Assembly: GCF_037325665.1 (NCBI RefSeq) | Contig: NC_090246.1 | Span: 20,227,600 to 20,291,599 of the forward strand | Reading direction: 5' to 3' | From: Littorina saxatilis | Lineage: Eukaryota > Mollusca > Gastropoda > Littorinimorpha > Littorinidae | Length of the DNA stretch: 64,000 nucleotides | Part shown: piece by piece, positions 1-14,800 of the stretch | Layout: each line of letters begins with the position of its first letter | Numbering within the stretch: the first letter of the stretch is position 1 | Position numbers and translations under genes: made by a program | Notes under the pieces: model-generated | What the model was told of the DNA's origin: nothing | Seen by the model: the letters and a program-made list of their open reading frames with translations, nothing else | The model's database searches: none

Positions 1-159
1 ATCCAAATAACATACACAAATAAAAATAAAAATGTTGTCAACCTTTTGAATCAAATTTCTGAGTAAAATGAATATTGCCCCCCCCCCCCAAAAAAAAAAA
101 TGAAGAAAAGAAAAGAAAGAGGAATAAGAAATAAAATCACACACAAAAAAATGACTCAC
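1..159 (-). other. Intron of the Rab11-FIP gene running off the left edge
   Basis: This begins with the donor GTGAGT at 159-154 (minus). It holds a C10 run and A-rich sequence. No exon or repeat family is recognised. Confidence 0.5.
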
Positions 160-3100
160 CTGTTTAAGTTGGTGGATTTCTCCTTGAAGGTCCTGGTAAC
201 GCCCAGGGAGCTCCGCTAAACTGCCACTGGGTGAGCGGACACCTGTCTCCACCTCTATCTTGTATTTCCTCAGCTCCTCCAGCTCCTTGCCTAACTCGTC
301 CAATAACTGTCAAATAAAACACATGTTGGAAATAACTGGTTTTTATCATGGGGTGTGGAAGAGTTGTTTTTTCTTGGAAACGCCGGAGGAAATGACAAAT
401 GTGGGAGACCTGCGCCGAACTTGCAAGTTCATTAGATTAGCAGGCCTAAGACTATGAGAAACACAACTGTTACACCCTGAAGAAGAAAAAGACACGCGAC
501 ATTGTAGGCCAATCACTAGCGAGCAAGTTGTCTTACACGTGGTTGCTCGATCTCTGTGCTGAGGGACGCGATCCCATCAGCAATGCAAATTGTCAGCTCC
601 CATGTGCAGACTTTCAAAAGAAAAGAATGCTATATTGAGCGGACAGTGCGGAAAGCACTGATTAGAGCTAATCATCGGGCGGGGATGTAGCTCAGTCGGT
701 AGCGCGCTGGATTTGTATCCAGTTGGCCGCTGTCAGCGTGAGTTCGTCCCCACGTTCGGCGAGAGATTTATTTCTCAGAGTCAACTTTGTGTGCAGACTC
801 TCCTCGGTGTCCGAACACCCCCTCCCCCGTGTGTACACGCAAGCACAAGACCAAGTGCGCACGAAAAAAGATCCTGTAATCCATGTCAGAGTTCGGTGGG
901 TTATAGAAACACGAAAATACCCAGCATGCTTCCTCCGAAAGCGGCGTATGGCTGCCTAAATGGCGGGGTAAAAACGGTCATACACGTAAAAGCCGTGGGA
1001 GTTTCAGCCCATGAACGAACAAACAAACAAAAAGAGCTAATCATCACAGGGACGTCAGTCGTTCGCTTGATTTCTCTGGCACGGATCACAGTTACATGCA
1101 GAGACACGCTGTTCGTCAGCGATTGGCCTACAATGTCACATGTATCTTGGCTCAGTGTTACCAGAAAAAAGCAAGACACAACAAATGCAGGTACAGTAGA
1201 AGAAATTCTTAAAAGATACACATCACAAAAATAATTCACAAAAAAAAGACAAAATCTTCAAGAAAGAATTGGAAAAAAAAAAGAAAAAAGATTGAAGAGC
1301 AGAAGACAGTACGTTGGAACCTCTCATTTACCCCCCCCCCCCCCCCCCCCCCCTATTGCCATCTCTCCCCCTTTTCAAGACCTAAGTTTTTCAAATTTAT
1401 TGATCATAAGGGTCGGTATGCATGAGTCGAGGTTGGAGGCTTTAGTCCAGGATAAGCTGTACCCCCAATGCAGTTAATGTCAGACTAAAGTCTCTAATCT
1501 CTAAACCAGGATGGTTATGAGGGGAAAGAAGCTTTATTTCACTGAATTTCAATCGTGTGCGTGCGTGCGTGTGCGTGTGTGCTGATGTTTGTTGCTATTG
1601 TACATCGCCATGAGCTCTGGCAAGAAGGGGCGATTCATAAGTCGTCTTCTTCTTCTTCTGCGTTCGTGGGCTGAAACTCCCACGTACACTCGTGTTTTTT
1701 GCACGAGTGGAATTTTACGTGTATGACCGTTTTTACCCCGCCATTTAGGCAGCCATACGCCGCTTTCGGAGGAAGCATGCTGGGTATTTTTGTGTTTCTA
1801 TAACCCACCAAACTCTGACATGGATTACAGGATCTTTTCCATGCGCACTTGGTCTTGTGCTTGCGTGTACACACGAAGGGGGATAAGCCACTAGCAGGTC
1901 TGCACATAAGTTGACCTGGGAGATCGGAAAAATCTCCACACTTAACCCACCAGGCGGCCGCGGCCGGGATTCGAACCCTCGACCTTCCGATTAAGAGGCC
2001 GACGTCTTACCACCCCGCCACAGCGCCCGTCGGAGGAGGTCTTGAAAGATGGCTACCACTGTACAAAAAATGTTCATCATACCTGCCCCATGGATCGTTG
2101 TTCTCGCCGTTGAAGTTCTTCCTGTTTGTGGTATTCTCCCTTGAGACGCTCGTGATCGTCGTACAACATGTTGTACATTTCCTGCTTCTCCAGCACTCTC
2201 TCCTGAATATCTATCTTTTCCTGAAATAACATACAAACAGTTCGTCTTTGAAAAGATCAACACGAGAATCGAGAGGAAAAGCTTGAAAAAAATACACCTG
2301 AAGAAACATTTTAAAGTTTATCTTTGAACAGGTTCAGACCAAAATTGAGAGGAAAAGCTGAAAATATAAAAATGACTCAGAAAAATTCACTTTGTAAAGT
2401 GTTAATTTGAAAGGTTAACTTTATGGCATCCAAACAAAACACATACACACACACATACAATCATATGCACATACACACACACACACAAACAAAAAAGAAA
2501 GAAGAAGGAAAACAGGAACAACAAAATCAAAGGTAAACACGAAAGAAAACACTGGAGGCTCAAAGAAAAATAGCGGCAACATCCTCTGCACTTCAAACAT
2601 AAATCTATGCAAAAGTAAAAAAAAATCAAACAAATATATACGGTAAAATACAGGCGCTTACTGTTCTCAGTTTATTAATCTCATGCCGCATCTTTGAAGC
2701 CTCTTCTTTGAGCGCTTCATACTCTTCCTGTATTCGCTGTAACCTGTAAAATATAAACAAACATAAAAAAGTTGCAGCATGAAAATCGCAACTTTATTGT
2801 GAATACACTATTAAATGTACTTTTGGCAAATGCGTTACACAAGAGTGCACACAGAGATACACAAAGAGAAACAGTTGGACAGATAGGCGGAAAGACAAAC
2901 AGACAAAAAGGCAGACAGTCAACTTAAATCTGGCAAGATCCAGTTTCACAGCTGAGTAGTCTCCCCTTGCATGAAAATATAATGTTCAGAGGCCTGCAGC
3001 CTCAAGCACCGTCAGAAGTTTGAAAACATTTCTGACACCAGATGCAAATTTGAAAACAAGAAAAAGATTTATATGTAAGCAGAATGTACAAATAGCAACA

Positions 3101-6100
3101 AACCTTTGTGTTACATAGTCCAGCTCGTCAGACTTTTCTCTGTCTCGTCTCGACTGCAGAAAAAGCAAAGAATGTTGGAAATATGATTACACAAACCCAA
3201 TCTAGCTATTAGCACCTTTTTGACCAACACATCCATATCAAGAATAAGCATTTGACAAAATAATCATATGCAAATGGCTTATGCAAGGCAGGAATTGAGA
3301 CCATAAACGATTCCTGATATAACATAGCCATCAGAAATGAGTAAGAATTACCTAAAGTAAAATTTGAATACCACTGCATACTGAATGCTTTTACAAATAA
3401 AAAGAACAGGAAAATACACACCATGTGGTCTCGATGTTTTTGTCTTTCTTCCGTTAACTTCTCCTCTGCTCGCAGTTCCATATCTCGGAGCTGCTCTTCC
3501 AGACAAATGACCCTGGGAATAAAAAGAGAAAAACAATGTGAACAATCAAATTATACAAACTGTATCCAAGAGAATCAAAACACAAGAAAGGTAGATTGTT
3601 GGAACGTTTGTTATTGACAAAGCAATACGTTACAGTCACAAATATATCGACCCAACGGTGTTTAAAGTGCACAGACAATATACGTTAATTGGATCTGTGA
3701 TCCAAACATGGCTTTTGGTCAATCGAGATGGAAGTTTATTCCACAAGCCCGTAGAGTGAGTGGAATAAACTGCCATCGAGATTGACCAAAAGGCATGTTT
3801 GGATCACAGATCCAATTAACATATATATCTCGACATTCACTGGTCTTAGGGTTTTTGTTTTGAAAGAAGAAAGAAACTTGCTTGAACACGGACCACTTCT
3901 CCGAGCAAAATCAACAAACCTAATCACTCGCATTCCACCTCAAGGTCTCGGCCAACCAAGACTATGGCATACTCGTAGCAAAGCCGCCGAATGGTACCGT
4001 AAACCAAGAATAGTGACGTAAGAGAATAGAATGTCGTCTTTTGATTTGGAACGTGACGTGTTTCAGAACTTCTTCTGGACAACTCGGATGGTCTTCTGCG
4101 AAGTGGTTGGCACGAGATTCTTTTTCTTCTTCGACAGTTCATCCTCCGATACTGTAGCAAAACGTTTCATCTTTTTTTCACTTTCGAGTATGCGGACGAC
4201 TGAACTTGACCGCTAAAAAGTAGTCCTTTCGGTATTATTACGCCGAGTCTGAACATGAGGTCTGAACATTGTTTTTAGGCAGGATCTAGAAAGCGAGGCT
4301 GTTCTTATCTCTGTGTACAATCGAGAGAGAGAGAAATACATGTCGAGACATACAATTATTATCAAGCTAAGTTCTTGTTACTATTTATTTGTCTGTGCAC
4401 TTTAAAGACAGTTGAGTCGATATATTTGTGACTGTAACATATTGTTGTTTGTCAATAACAAACGTTCCAACAACCTGTCTTTCTTGGGGTTTTTTATTCT
4501 GAATTTTGGAACGTTGGCAGTCTCTTTGTTTTTGGATTCTGTTTGTATCCAAGAGATTAGCACCTGGATTACAGTCGAGTGTTTACATACAGATGAATGT
4601 TTTTAAAATTGTATGTTGCTCTTCATATCTTTGTCACTACAGTAAGTCTACAAATGGTTTTCTTTTGTTTTAAATTTTATCAGTTGAGCAGCATAAAGAC
4701 AAAATAACATCTTTTGAGGAAGTAAACTACACCCAAGGTAAGTTTTCATCTACTCGTTATTATTTATCTGTTGTGTACCTTTTGTGTTCACTTTAAGGAC
4801 AGATAGGCTAAGGTGCTTGTAAACATGTTCTTCTTCTTCTTCTTCTTCTTCGCTCATGGGCTTAGACTCCCACATTCACTCATATTTTTAGCACGAGTGG
4901 ATTTTTACGTGTATGGCAGCATACGCCGATTTCGGGGGAAGGCATGCTGGGTATGTTCATGTTTCTATAACCCACCGAACTCTGACATGGATTACAGGAT
5001 CTTTTTCGTGCGCACTTGGTCTTGTGCTTGCGTGTACACACCAAGGGGGTTAAGTCATTAGCAGGTCTGCACTTAAGTTGACCTGGGAGATCGGAAAAAT
5101 CTCTTAACCCACCAGGCGGCAGCGACCGGGATTCGAACTCACGACCTCCCGATTAGGAGGTCGACGTCTTACCACCACGCCACTGCGCCTGTCTGTAAAC
5201 ATATTGTGAGGCAAGAGAACAGCTGAAGAAAAAATCTGTGAAAACTTACTTGGTGACCAGGACACCGTTTTCGTCCTTCAACCGGGCCTGTTTGGTGTTC
5301 GTCTCAATTTGGCTGTCTGTCAGTCGTAACAACTGGCTCTCAAGAAATTTTACCTGTACACCAAGCAAAAATACGCATTTAAAAAAAAATTACAACACAG
5401 ATGTCAGAAATTTTTGAAATTGTTTTCTCTAGGCAAAAAACCCCCAAAAAACAATACATGAGTTGAGATGGACATGTTTAATACAGAGATTTTGATTTTA
5501 AACACAGGTGTAAGTTTTCACGAGGAAGAGAGGGGATGATAAGAAAAAATAATATAAAAATATCAGATATCATGAAGGCTTCCATTCATTTCAAAGCGTT
5601 AATGAAGTAGGCTTGAACAAATAACACCAACAACAGAGTTACGTTTAAATTTCTACGTAGAAAAACCGTGTTGCAATTCCTGTATACTAACAGGCAAGAT
5701 TATCAGTCTTTAACCAGTGTTGTTCCCAAACATAGAAGACAATAGGTCAGTTAGATCTGGATTCAAAATATATATCGGTCAAAATGTAATGGCAGCAAAT
5801 AATTGTTGCGTCACAAGACATCCTGTGTGACTATCAATCAATCAATCAATATGAGGCTTATATCGCGCGTATTCCGTGGGTACAGTTGTAAGCGCAGGGA
5901 TTTAAAAACAAAAAAAATTTAATATTATTTTTATGCAATTTATATCGCGCACATATTCAAGGCGCAGAGATTTATTTATGCCGTGTGAGATGGAATTTTT
6001 TTACACAATACATCACGCATTCACATCGGCCAGCAGATCGCAGCCATTTCGGCGCATATCCTACTTTTCACGGCCTATTATTCCAAGTCACACGGGTATT

Positions 6101-8767
6101 TTGGTGGACATTTTTATCTATGCCTATACAATTTTCAATCAATGAGTCTTATATCGCGCATATTCCGTGGGTACAGTTCTAGGCGCTCTGCAGTGATGCC
6201 GTGTGAGATGAAATTTTATACGGCCAGTAGATTGCAGCCATTTCGGCGCATATTTACCTTTCACGGCCTATTATTCCAAGTCACACGGGTATAGGTAGAC
6301 AATTATCAACTGTGCCTAAGCAATTTTGCCAGGAAAGACCTTTTTGACAATCGTGGGATCTTTAACGTGCACACCCAATGTAGTGTACACGGAGGGAGGT
6401 TCGGACACCGAAGAGAGTCTGCACAGAAAGTTGACTCTGTGAAATAAATTTCCGCCGAACCTGGGATCGAACTCACGCTGACAGCGGCCAACTGAATGCA
6501 AATCCAGCGCGCTACCAACTGAGCTATATCCCCGCCCCAGGAAAGACCCTTTTGTCAATCGTGGTCAGAAAGATACGTCAGATCTAAAAAGCACGCGTAA
6601 ATGAGTGACGGAGGCCGAGGAACAACACTGTTTTACTCTTTCTTAGTACTTTGCCCCAAACGGTTACAAAATTCGGGCGGGGATGTAGCTCAGACGGTAG
6701 CGCGCTGGATTTGTATCCAGTTGGCCGCTGTCAGCGTGAGTTCGTCCCCACGTTCGGCGAGAGATTTATTTCTCAGAGTCAACTTTGTGTGCAGACTCTC
6801 CTCGGTGTCCGAACACCCCCCCGTGTGTACACGCAAGCACAAGACCAAGTGCGCACGAAAAAAGATCCTGTAATCCATGTCTGAGTTCGGTGGGTTATAG
6901 AAACACGAAAATACCCAGCATGCTTCCTCCGAAAGCGGCGTATGGCTGCCTAAATGGCGGGGTAAAAACGGTCATACACGTAAAAGCCGTGGGAGTTTCA
7001 GCCCATGAACGAACAAACAAACAAGGTTACAAAATTCAAGGAAAGATACACACCATTTAAGCTAGCTTACTATATTACACAGCAGCTTCCACATACATGT
7101 GGTACTCATACACCACTTCCACTTGTTCTAAAGACCAATTTAATTATTTTCCCACACTATTTCCTCTTTCCACTCGAGTCAAAGTCATACAAGGACACCA
7201 CGGAAAGGGCTTCAGCAATCTCACCCTGCCATTGAGGTCTTGAAAATTGCCGTCAATGTCGTCGAATATTTCGTCAGAGCCGTAGCTGCTACGACGTGTG
7301 CTGTTTGGGGTGACGTCCCGTGAACTCCGCTGCAGCTGGCTGAGAAAAATCAATACCAACTACTTATCTTTTGGCAAGCGTTTCTTGTCAAATATTTACA
7401 CCACCCCTTGTGGAGTACTTAAAGTATAGAAAAGAGGTTATTTGTCAAAAAGAGGTTATCCTTGAGAAATCTTTTTTTCAGTCGGGAGAAGGGGGGTTTG
7501 TTCAAAATAATGTCAAAAGTGTGCTTGTAATGGCTACCATTTGGTGAGTTTTTGTGTGTGTGGGCTTACTTAAGAACTTACTTCCTGTTCAATTGTTTTT
7601 GTACTCAGTGTGTCACTAAAACACAAAAGCAGTCAGTTTGCACCTCCCCACCCACCTACATTCTCTGACCACCCCCACCCTTCCCACCACGCTTTCTCTC
7701 TCTCATTCACACAATCCAGTACTCTCTCCTCTTTTCACCCTTCCCTCTCTTTCACTAGGTCTTATTCATACACTCTGACACTCTCTCTCTCTCTCTCTCA
7801 CTCTCTCTCTCTCTCTCTCATTGATTCACACAATCCAGTACATGTACACTCTCTGCTGCTTGCCCTTCTGTTTCTTACCCTCTCTTTCATTCACACAATC
7901 GATTATTCCGCTTTTTGCCCTTTTCTCTCTTTCAAAAAAACAAACATAACTGCATGTTCTACATTTTTTTCCTTCTCTTTCACTACTTTTCCCCTTTCAT
8001 CGATTACTATAACTCTACTAGCAAGCATTAAGAAGCAAATGCACCATGTTTCCATGTTATCTGATCACAGTGCTAGTTGGAAAGTAATAAGATTTACACA
8101 CTACAGGGGGGAAAGCAAAATACCTTGCAAAAGCAGCGGTGGTAAGTCTTCTATTAGGGCTGAAAGTAAAAATTAAAAACATTCTGTAAATACACCAAGG
8201 TTTGGGATAAAGCCATAAACCACTAATACCTGAGGAAAGTGACTTAGCATTATTAATTTTTCTGAATTTCCCAGCAATTAGATAATAAAGTATTAAAGTA
8301 AAGCAAATACATATATATAACACGAGTATCATGAAGTTGATGTTTGATGCTGAAACTCTTAAGTTGTATAGGTGAATACTCTAACAGATTTGACACCACA
8401 ATCAGTGTACCCTAAAGGCCTTTTTTCCATCTAAAGTAAATAAATTTTAACTTGATATCTATATAAAAACATTTGACACTATACACACACAGAAATATAA
8501 CAACAACACTTTGTCTTCAAAATTGCTTCTACAAAACTAAGCTTCTTTTTAAGATCCAACAAATATTCATGCTTGACAGACATGTGGTTATTTTTGCTCA
8601 TTTCTATCAAAGACTTTAATTGTAAAATGCATGTTTTTGTATTTTTAGACGGCGTGCCTTAGGTGAAAGAAAAACACCAGACCCTCTGAAGACTATAAAA
8701 AATTTTCATCTAGTGGGGGAGATACAGTATTAAAAGAGAGAGGGAGAGAGAGAGAGAGGGAGGGAGA

Positions 8768-8846
<79 letters not shown>

Positions 8847-11800
8847 TCTTCTGGGTAGCAATAGAAATCACCACCTTCAAAACTTTATGTAAATGAAAGG
8901 GGTAACATTCTTTTCAACAGAAGAGGCAATGTACAGCTGTCAGCACCTTCCCATAAAATATAAACATACATTCAGAAACACAAGAGACCTAATACAAATA
9001 CTCAATACTTAGTCCACACAAAATTTGCTACCAAAAAACAAAACAAAAACAAATTGCAACAAAAGGCGACTTTCTAAAACAGACCATGATATATATACAC
9101 CACTGCTAACACAGAAAAGAAAGTAATTTAGCTATATATCCCATTCTAAACGAACCCAGGGGAAGAAAAAATACACAACTGGGATTCACTAGAAAACAAA
9201 TCCTTCTCTGTCTACTACAGATCCCTGTTTCCAAATAAAGTGTCACAGCTGGATAGCTTTCTCTCATCAGCTTCATCATTTCTCATTATTTTAAATCTTT
9301 TGTGTTTGATCTGCGGGCTAACAGTGTCACATTGTTGAATACACCTCAGCTACTGTCGCGGACAAATGTGCATAACACCAACCAAAACCACTAATGACCT
9401 GAATTCATTCACGCCATCATTAAGAAATGTACCCTACATCTCCGGCCGACAATTTTTCTCATGCAACATCATTTCACTTTGAACAACAATTCACGTAATC
9501 ACAAGCTAACATTCCAGATTCACAGACACAAACCAGATTAGCTTGGTGCCACAACAGCAAGCATTCTGTACAGCCAAAGGCAATGGAATATTGCAAACCA
9601 GTTACTACATGTACTACTCTGTAATAAAGACTAAAGACTTTACTCCTGCCAATAGATCTCAGAATGTTGGTCAAAATCTTGTCTTCAAGACAAACACAGC
9701 TACTGTACACTGTCCTTCAAGTGACTGACATAAAGAACACAGACGTTTACGTCCCCCAAAGTGTGACTTGGGTCTAATGCAAATTGCTTTTGCACAAGGC
9801 ATGAAGCAGATGAGTGCAAACTAACAGCCATGAGCTAATTTTGATTCTTACAACGTTGCCAATGATGAATCAAGTGATCTCCGCTTAGCAAACCTGTCAG
9901 AGAAAGATGCACAAATAAAGAAGAATTGATTTCATCGGGCAACACTGTTGTTTTCTACCTGAAAAGTATATCATTTTAACTGAGATGGCACTTACGCTCA
10001 AGCCAACATACAATCTTTTTACCAATCTTCCCTGAAGAAATGTCTGCTTTGTTTCACTGCATTGGACTAAATAGAAAGTGTGCTTAAATACTGTTGTAGT
10101 ATCCCTTTTAAATTCAAAATGATAAAGTTAAGTCGAAAATGACATCTACAGAGCAATGGATCAATCAAATGAAGAGCACTATGAGCAATACGGTAGTTCT
10201 GACGGTTTACAAACTATGACTGGCAAGTATTACATAACATACATGAATACACAACATTTGCAGGCATGAATACAAATGAATGACATATATGCATAACACC
10301 AAAATAAAAGTACGAGACAACCACTACAGCAAGAAATAATTGCTTTTTTCATCAAATCTGAAGTTAGGGAAGTCCTAAAGCAGAAAAATGAACGTAATAA
10401 CATTCAAATACAAAAAGAGATGAGCAGAGAACATCTTTGCACTACATGAAAAGCAGAAACTATAAGAACTTCAGAGGAAAGCCTGAAACTAGGAAACACC
10501 AACATAAAACCAGCTAAAATAAACAGCGATGATTTCAAACAAAGGTTTAAATGGTTTCTGATGCAGATTCAAACCCTTTTTCCCGCCTTCCTTCCTTCCT
10601 CCCTCCCCCCCATCCCCCCCCCCCCCATCTCTACACAGAACATTTAAAAAACAGATACAGAGAAAGAGAGGAAGGGGAAGAGAAAGTGAGAGATAGAAAG
10701 ACATTAAGCATGCAAAAAGTTTAAACCCAAAACCATATAAAACAAGCGTAAACCCCAGTCACCTCCCATAAAAGTCTGGCGGCAACTCCGCAACCCTATC
10801 TGTACAAAACAGTTGATAATAATTGCAAAACCAATGAATGGCAATATAATGCAACGAACAATTATCAAGGTTTTGTGAACGGTTGCTTTTGAGGATAATG
10901 CAACAAACAATTACATGTATCAAGATTTTGCGAATGGTTGCTTTTGAGGATAATGCAACAAACAATTATCAAGGTTTTGTGAATGGTTGCTTTTGAGGAT
11001 AATGCAACAAACAATTATCAAGGTTTTGTGAATGGTTGCTTTTGAGGATAATGCAACGAACAATTATCAAGGTTTTGTGAACGGTTGCTTTTGAGGATAA
11101 TGCAACAAACAATTATCAAGGTTTTGTGAATGGTTGCTTTTGAGGATAATGCAACAAACAATTACATGTATCAAGATTTTGCGAATGGTTGCTTTTGAGA
11201 AGCAATTCAGACAGAAAGATTATTATATTTAAGTCTGCACGTAATCCTAAGCGGGCTCTCCCTTGTCACCTTCACATTCTGACCATAGCATGGTACACTT
11301 TTGACAAATATGCCTTGTCCTTACTGTAACTGAAAGCCTTTCACATCTGGAAAATCTATAGAACCCGAAACCAAAGAGACATGCTTGAACGAAGTGTAAA
11401 AACTGTGATATTGTTATTCATCAGTAAAAAGTTATAGCGAACAAACAGAAAGGAAAAACACAGTGAACCAGAAAGCCATTGCTGCCACCTATAAAGCTTT
11501 TAGAAGAGGCTGAGAAAATGTCAAAACAGAGCAAAAAAGAACATGCAACTTGCAAAAAGAAAACTGAAAACACCACAGAAAGAAAGGAAAACTGCAGGAC
11601 TAAGAATTGTGATAAACTGCAGTGGTACCAGGCTTTTTTATGACTCCTTGATAATAATTCCTTCTTGTCTCCACGTTTCCTTGGGGTTACAGGGGTGCTG
11701 TAAAGGGAACCAGTCACATCAAAAATCTACACATTGACGCACAGAATTTGATCACATTATCCAGTCAACATTCACTGAAAAATCTACAACCTGAAGCACA

Positions 11801-14800
11801 GAATTGGATCAACTGGTTTAGCCACCTCCTCTGAAAGAACTATTTAACTTTATAAGCAAAGCAAAATAGATGTTCTTTGTAAACCCCATAGGATCTAAAC
11901 CATATTGGATCAGTAAGCCAGAGACTATCAATGGAAAAAAACCAACCTTACACCTCTGGGTCAAATTCATTTGACATGGACCAAAAAAAGAAATCTCTAA
12001 ACAAAATATCCCCCTACCACATTCTAATTGTCTTTGTTATTTTCAAAAACAGAAACCAAATGATAAACTGTTCAACTCACTCACAAAGTGAAAATGTTGT
12101 ACGAGTGAAAACAGGTTATACATAATATATTCAAACTGAAGGCATTCCAATTCCAGAAGTGTAACACTTTAGTGTGTACCCACTTTAGTTGAGAGAAAAA
12201 AAGAGAAACTCATGACACAAAATCTGCAAACCTGGTTCAGACCTTACCTTTACCAAATTCAAGGTAGATATGAAAAAGAGACACACGGTTACACCTTTGT
12301 ATGAGAACTTGCTTTTGCCACATCAGGTACAGACAGAAAAACAACTCGAGTAAAAAGAAACTTTGAAAAACAAAATTACTTACAGGCCTTGGTCAGAGAC
12401 ATCTGCCTCCGATTCGACTTCGCCATAATCTTCATAATTTTCTTCATCAGTAACATCAGGGCGACTGAAACACCAAACAAAAATGTTGCTGAATAAAGAT
12501 AAATTATGAACAACTGTGAGTATTTTTCTTCAACCATCATTATCACACAACAAAACATAGACAAGTTACAATTCTGTTTAGGAACAGCAACAAGCTACCT
12601 GCTTTCGTTGATTTCTGAAGAGCGTCCGCTAATTGCACTGTCTCCGTCGTCTTCAGACAGAGGCGGAGCTAGCACAGTACTGTTGAACTGTGGGACGAGA
12701 AAGTTACTACCGTCCCCCTGTAGTCCGTTGTGGCTGAGACCGGAGAGATCAGCAATGTAGCTGTTGTGGTTGCCGTTTGTGTTGCTGGAGCCGCTATGGT
12801 CTGACTGTAGGCCCTCAAAGTCGTACTCCGTGAAGGTCGACTCGCTGGACGGGCTGATGGTTGCCTACACACACAGACATGTGATTGTTATCATTACTGG
12901 AAAGTTTCCAAAAGTTTTTTTAACAGATTCACCATAGTGATGGCATGCGTCGTACCAAATTTTAGACGAATTGGCTGACAAACTACAAAGCTTGAGCGAT
13001 GCAAAGTGTGATGGACACATACATGGACGGACAGACATGGAGGCAATTCTAATAATACAGATTATAATCATCACCAGTAAAACTATGTTTGGACCGGACA
13101 CAGATTTCCATCGGTCACTGGAGAAGTAAAATTTACAATGAGAACATGGCATGATTCAGGCTGAGAGTTCGTAAAATGAATTTGTTTTTAAATGTCTGGT
13201 CACAAACGGTGAAACCACATGTTGCCAGAATTATGGATAGGTCAATGATTTCCCCCCCCCCCCCCCCCCCAAAAAAAAAAGAGAATGGCTAAAAAATTAG
13301 CATAGCCAAAAATGTGTGTACAAAAAAACTAAGTTTGTGCACACAGTACAACTGAAGTAGAATTATAGGGAAAAGGATGACAAAAGTGTACAGTTAAACT
13401 CTACCCTTGTATAAAGCTGGTTTAAATAATGAAGAGTACTACAGCAATTACACACAGCCAAACCAACCTTATACTGTGGAATGTAAACAAGGTAGACCCC
13501 ATTCACTCTAGCCTCTTTCCCTACTGGAAACAAAATGTTAGTTTGTGTATGTCATGCTCCTCTTCAGTATGTTTAAACGAGCACTGTGAGACCACCTAGT
13601 ATCTGTGGTACACTGCATGTATTATGTATGTATGTATGTAAGACAGGACAGTTATACAGGAACGATGAATGTGGCCCTACTTTTCACAATGTCACCCTTG
13701 TAAGTTGTACAAGCACAGCAAAACCACATGTAATCAAAGAACTTGATACCTAACTCAGTAACCGTCACCATGAAAACACCATTGATAGTACAGACAAAAT
13801 GGAGCATCACACTTAGTCTGTAATGACACTGTGGACTTAACTTTGTATTACATATGTACTAGTAATTATATCCAAAAGTGTACCTCAGCATCCGCCATGT
13901 TGTCCGTTTCCTTCTTCTACCACAACAGAACTGGTTAGACAGGCAGAATTAATTCACAACTTTTTCCTCACACACTGGTGTCAGCTTCCACAACAACAAA
14001 TCCTCAGGACATGAAGCTGACTTTGCAGCTAAAAAAAAACAATCCACACTATCTCCTCGACTTTTAATTGCTGTGTAATTAACAAGGAAGGAAAACACCG
14101 AATGCAAACTGACCCAGCAACCTAGCTAAACCTAAGAACTAGAGAAAGAGCTGTGGCGAATGAAACATTACACCTGTTCTACCTGTGCATTGATGTGTCA
14201 CTCACAGGGAATTCTTGTGTGTCTGCCAAAAGGATGCCTCCTACCAAACAATACCGGGAACCCCATCACAACAATTACTTCATTGTGACTACTCAGATGG
14301 CACCCCCCTTCTCTCTCAACACGCAAACACACACAGAGGCGCGAACACACTGAGGCCCACAAACATTAATTAACACACGAACACTCAAAACAGCTTTTGA
14401 TCCTGCTTAATTAAGGGGCTTCTTCATAATTATGCACAAAAAAGACAGCACAGGTTTGTTTGTTTGTTTGTTTATTTGTTGCTTAACGTCCAGCCGACTA
14501 CGCAGAGCCATATCAGGACGAGGAAGGGGGGGATGAAGGGGGCCACTTGTCAAGCGATTCCTGTTTACAAATGCACTAACCCATTACTTGTGTCCCAGCA
14601 GGCTTTAGTAAAACTAAATTAATACCTACTGGAAGATTACCAGTTTCCAGTATGTTAAAATAGGCTTAACCTATCTACTGCTGGACTTACATCAGAACAC
14701 TAACAGATTAAACTATACATGAATCGCGAGACAAGCGGCAAGAGAAGAGATTTTTGGAAAAAATACAGGTGAATGAGCAAGAAGGCAGAAAAAAGAAAAG

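Noticed and set aside
677-760. tRNA gene from the GATGTAGCTCAG head
   Set aside because: The same head heads repeated SINE copies with target duplications, the B box is poor and a repeat body follows directly.
7610-8176. 188-codon open frame as a gene
   Set aside because: It is translated (CT)n and pyrimidine-rich intron sequence with no domain.
10849-11200. CRISPR-like array
   Set aside because: Units are contiguous with no unique spacers; this is a eukaryotic minisatellite.
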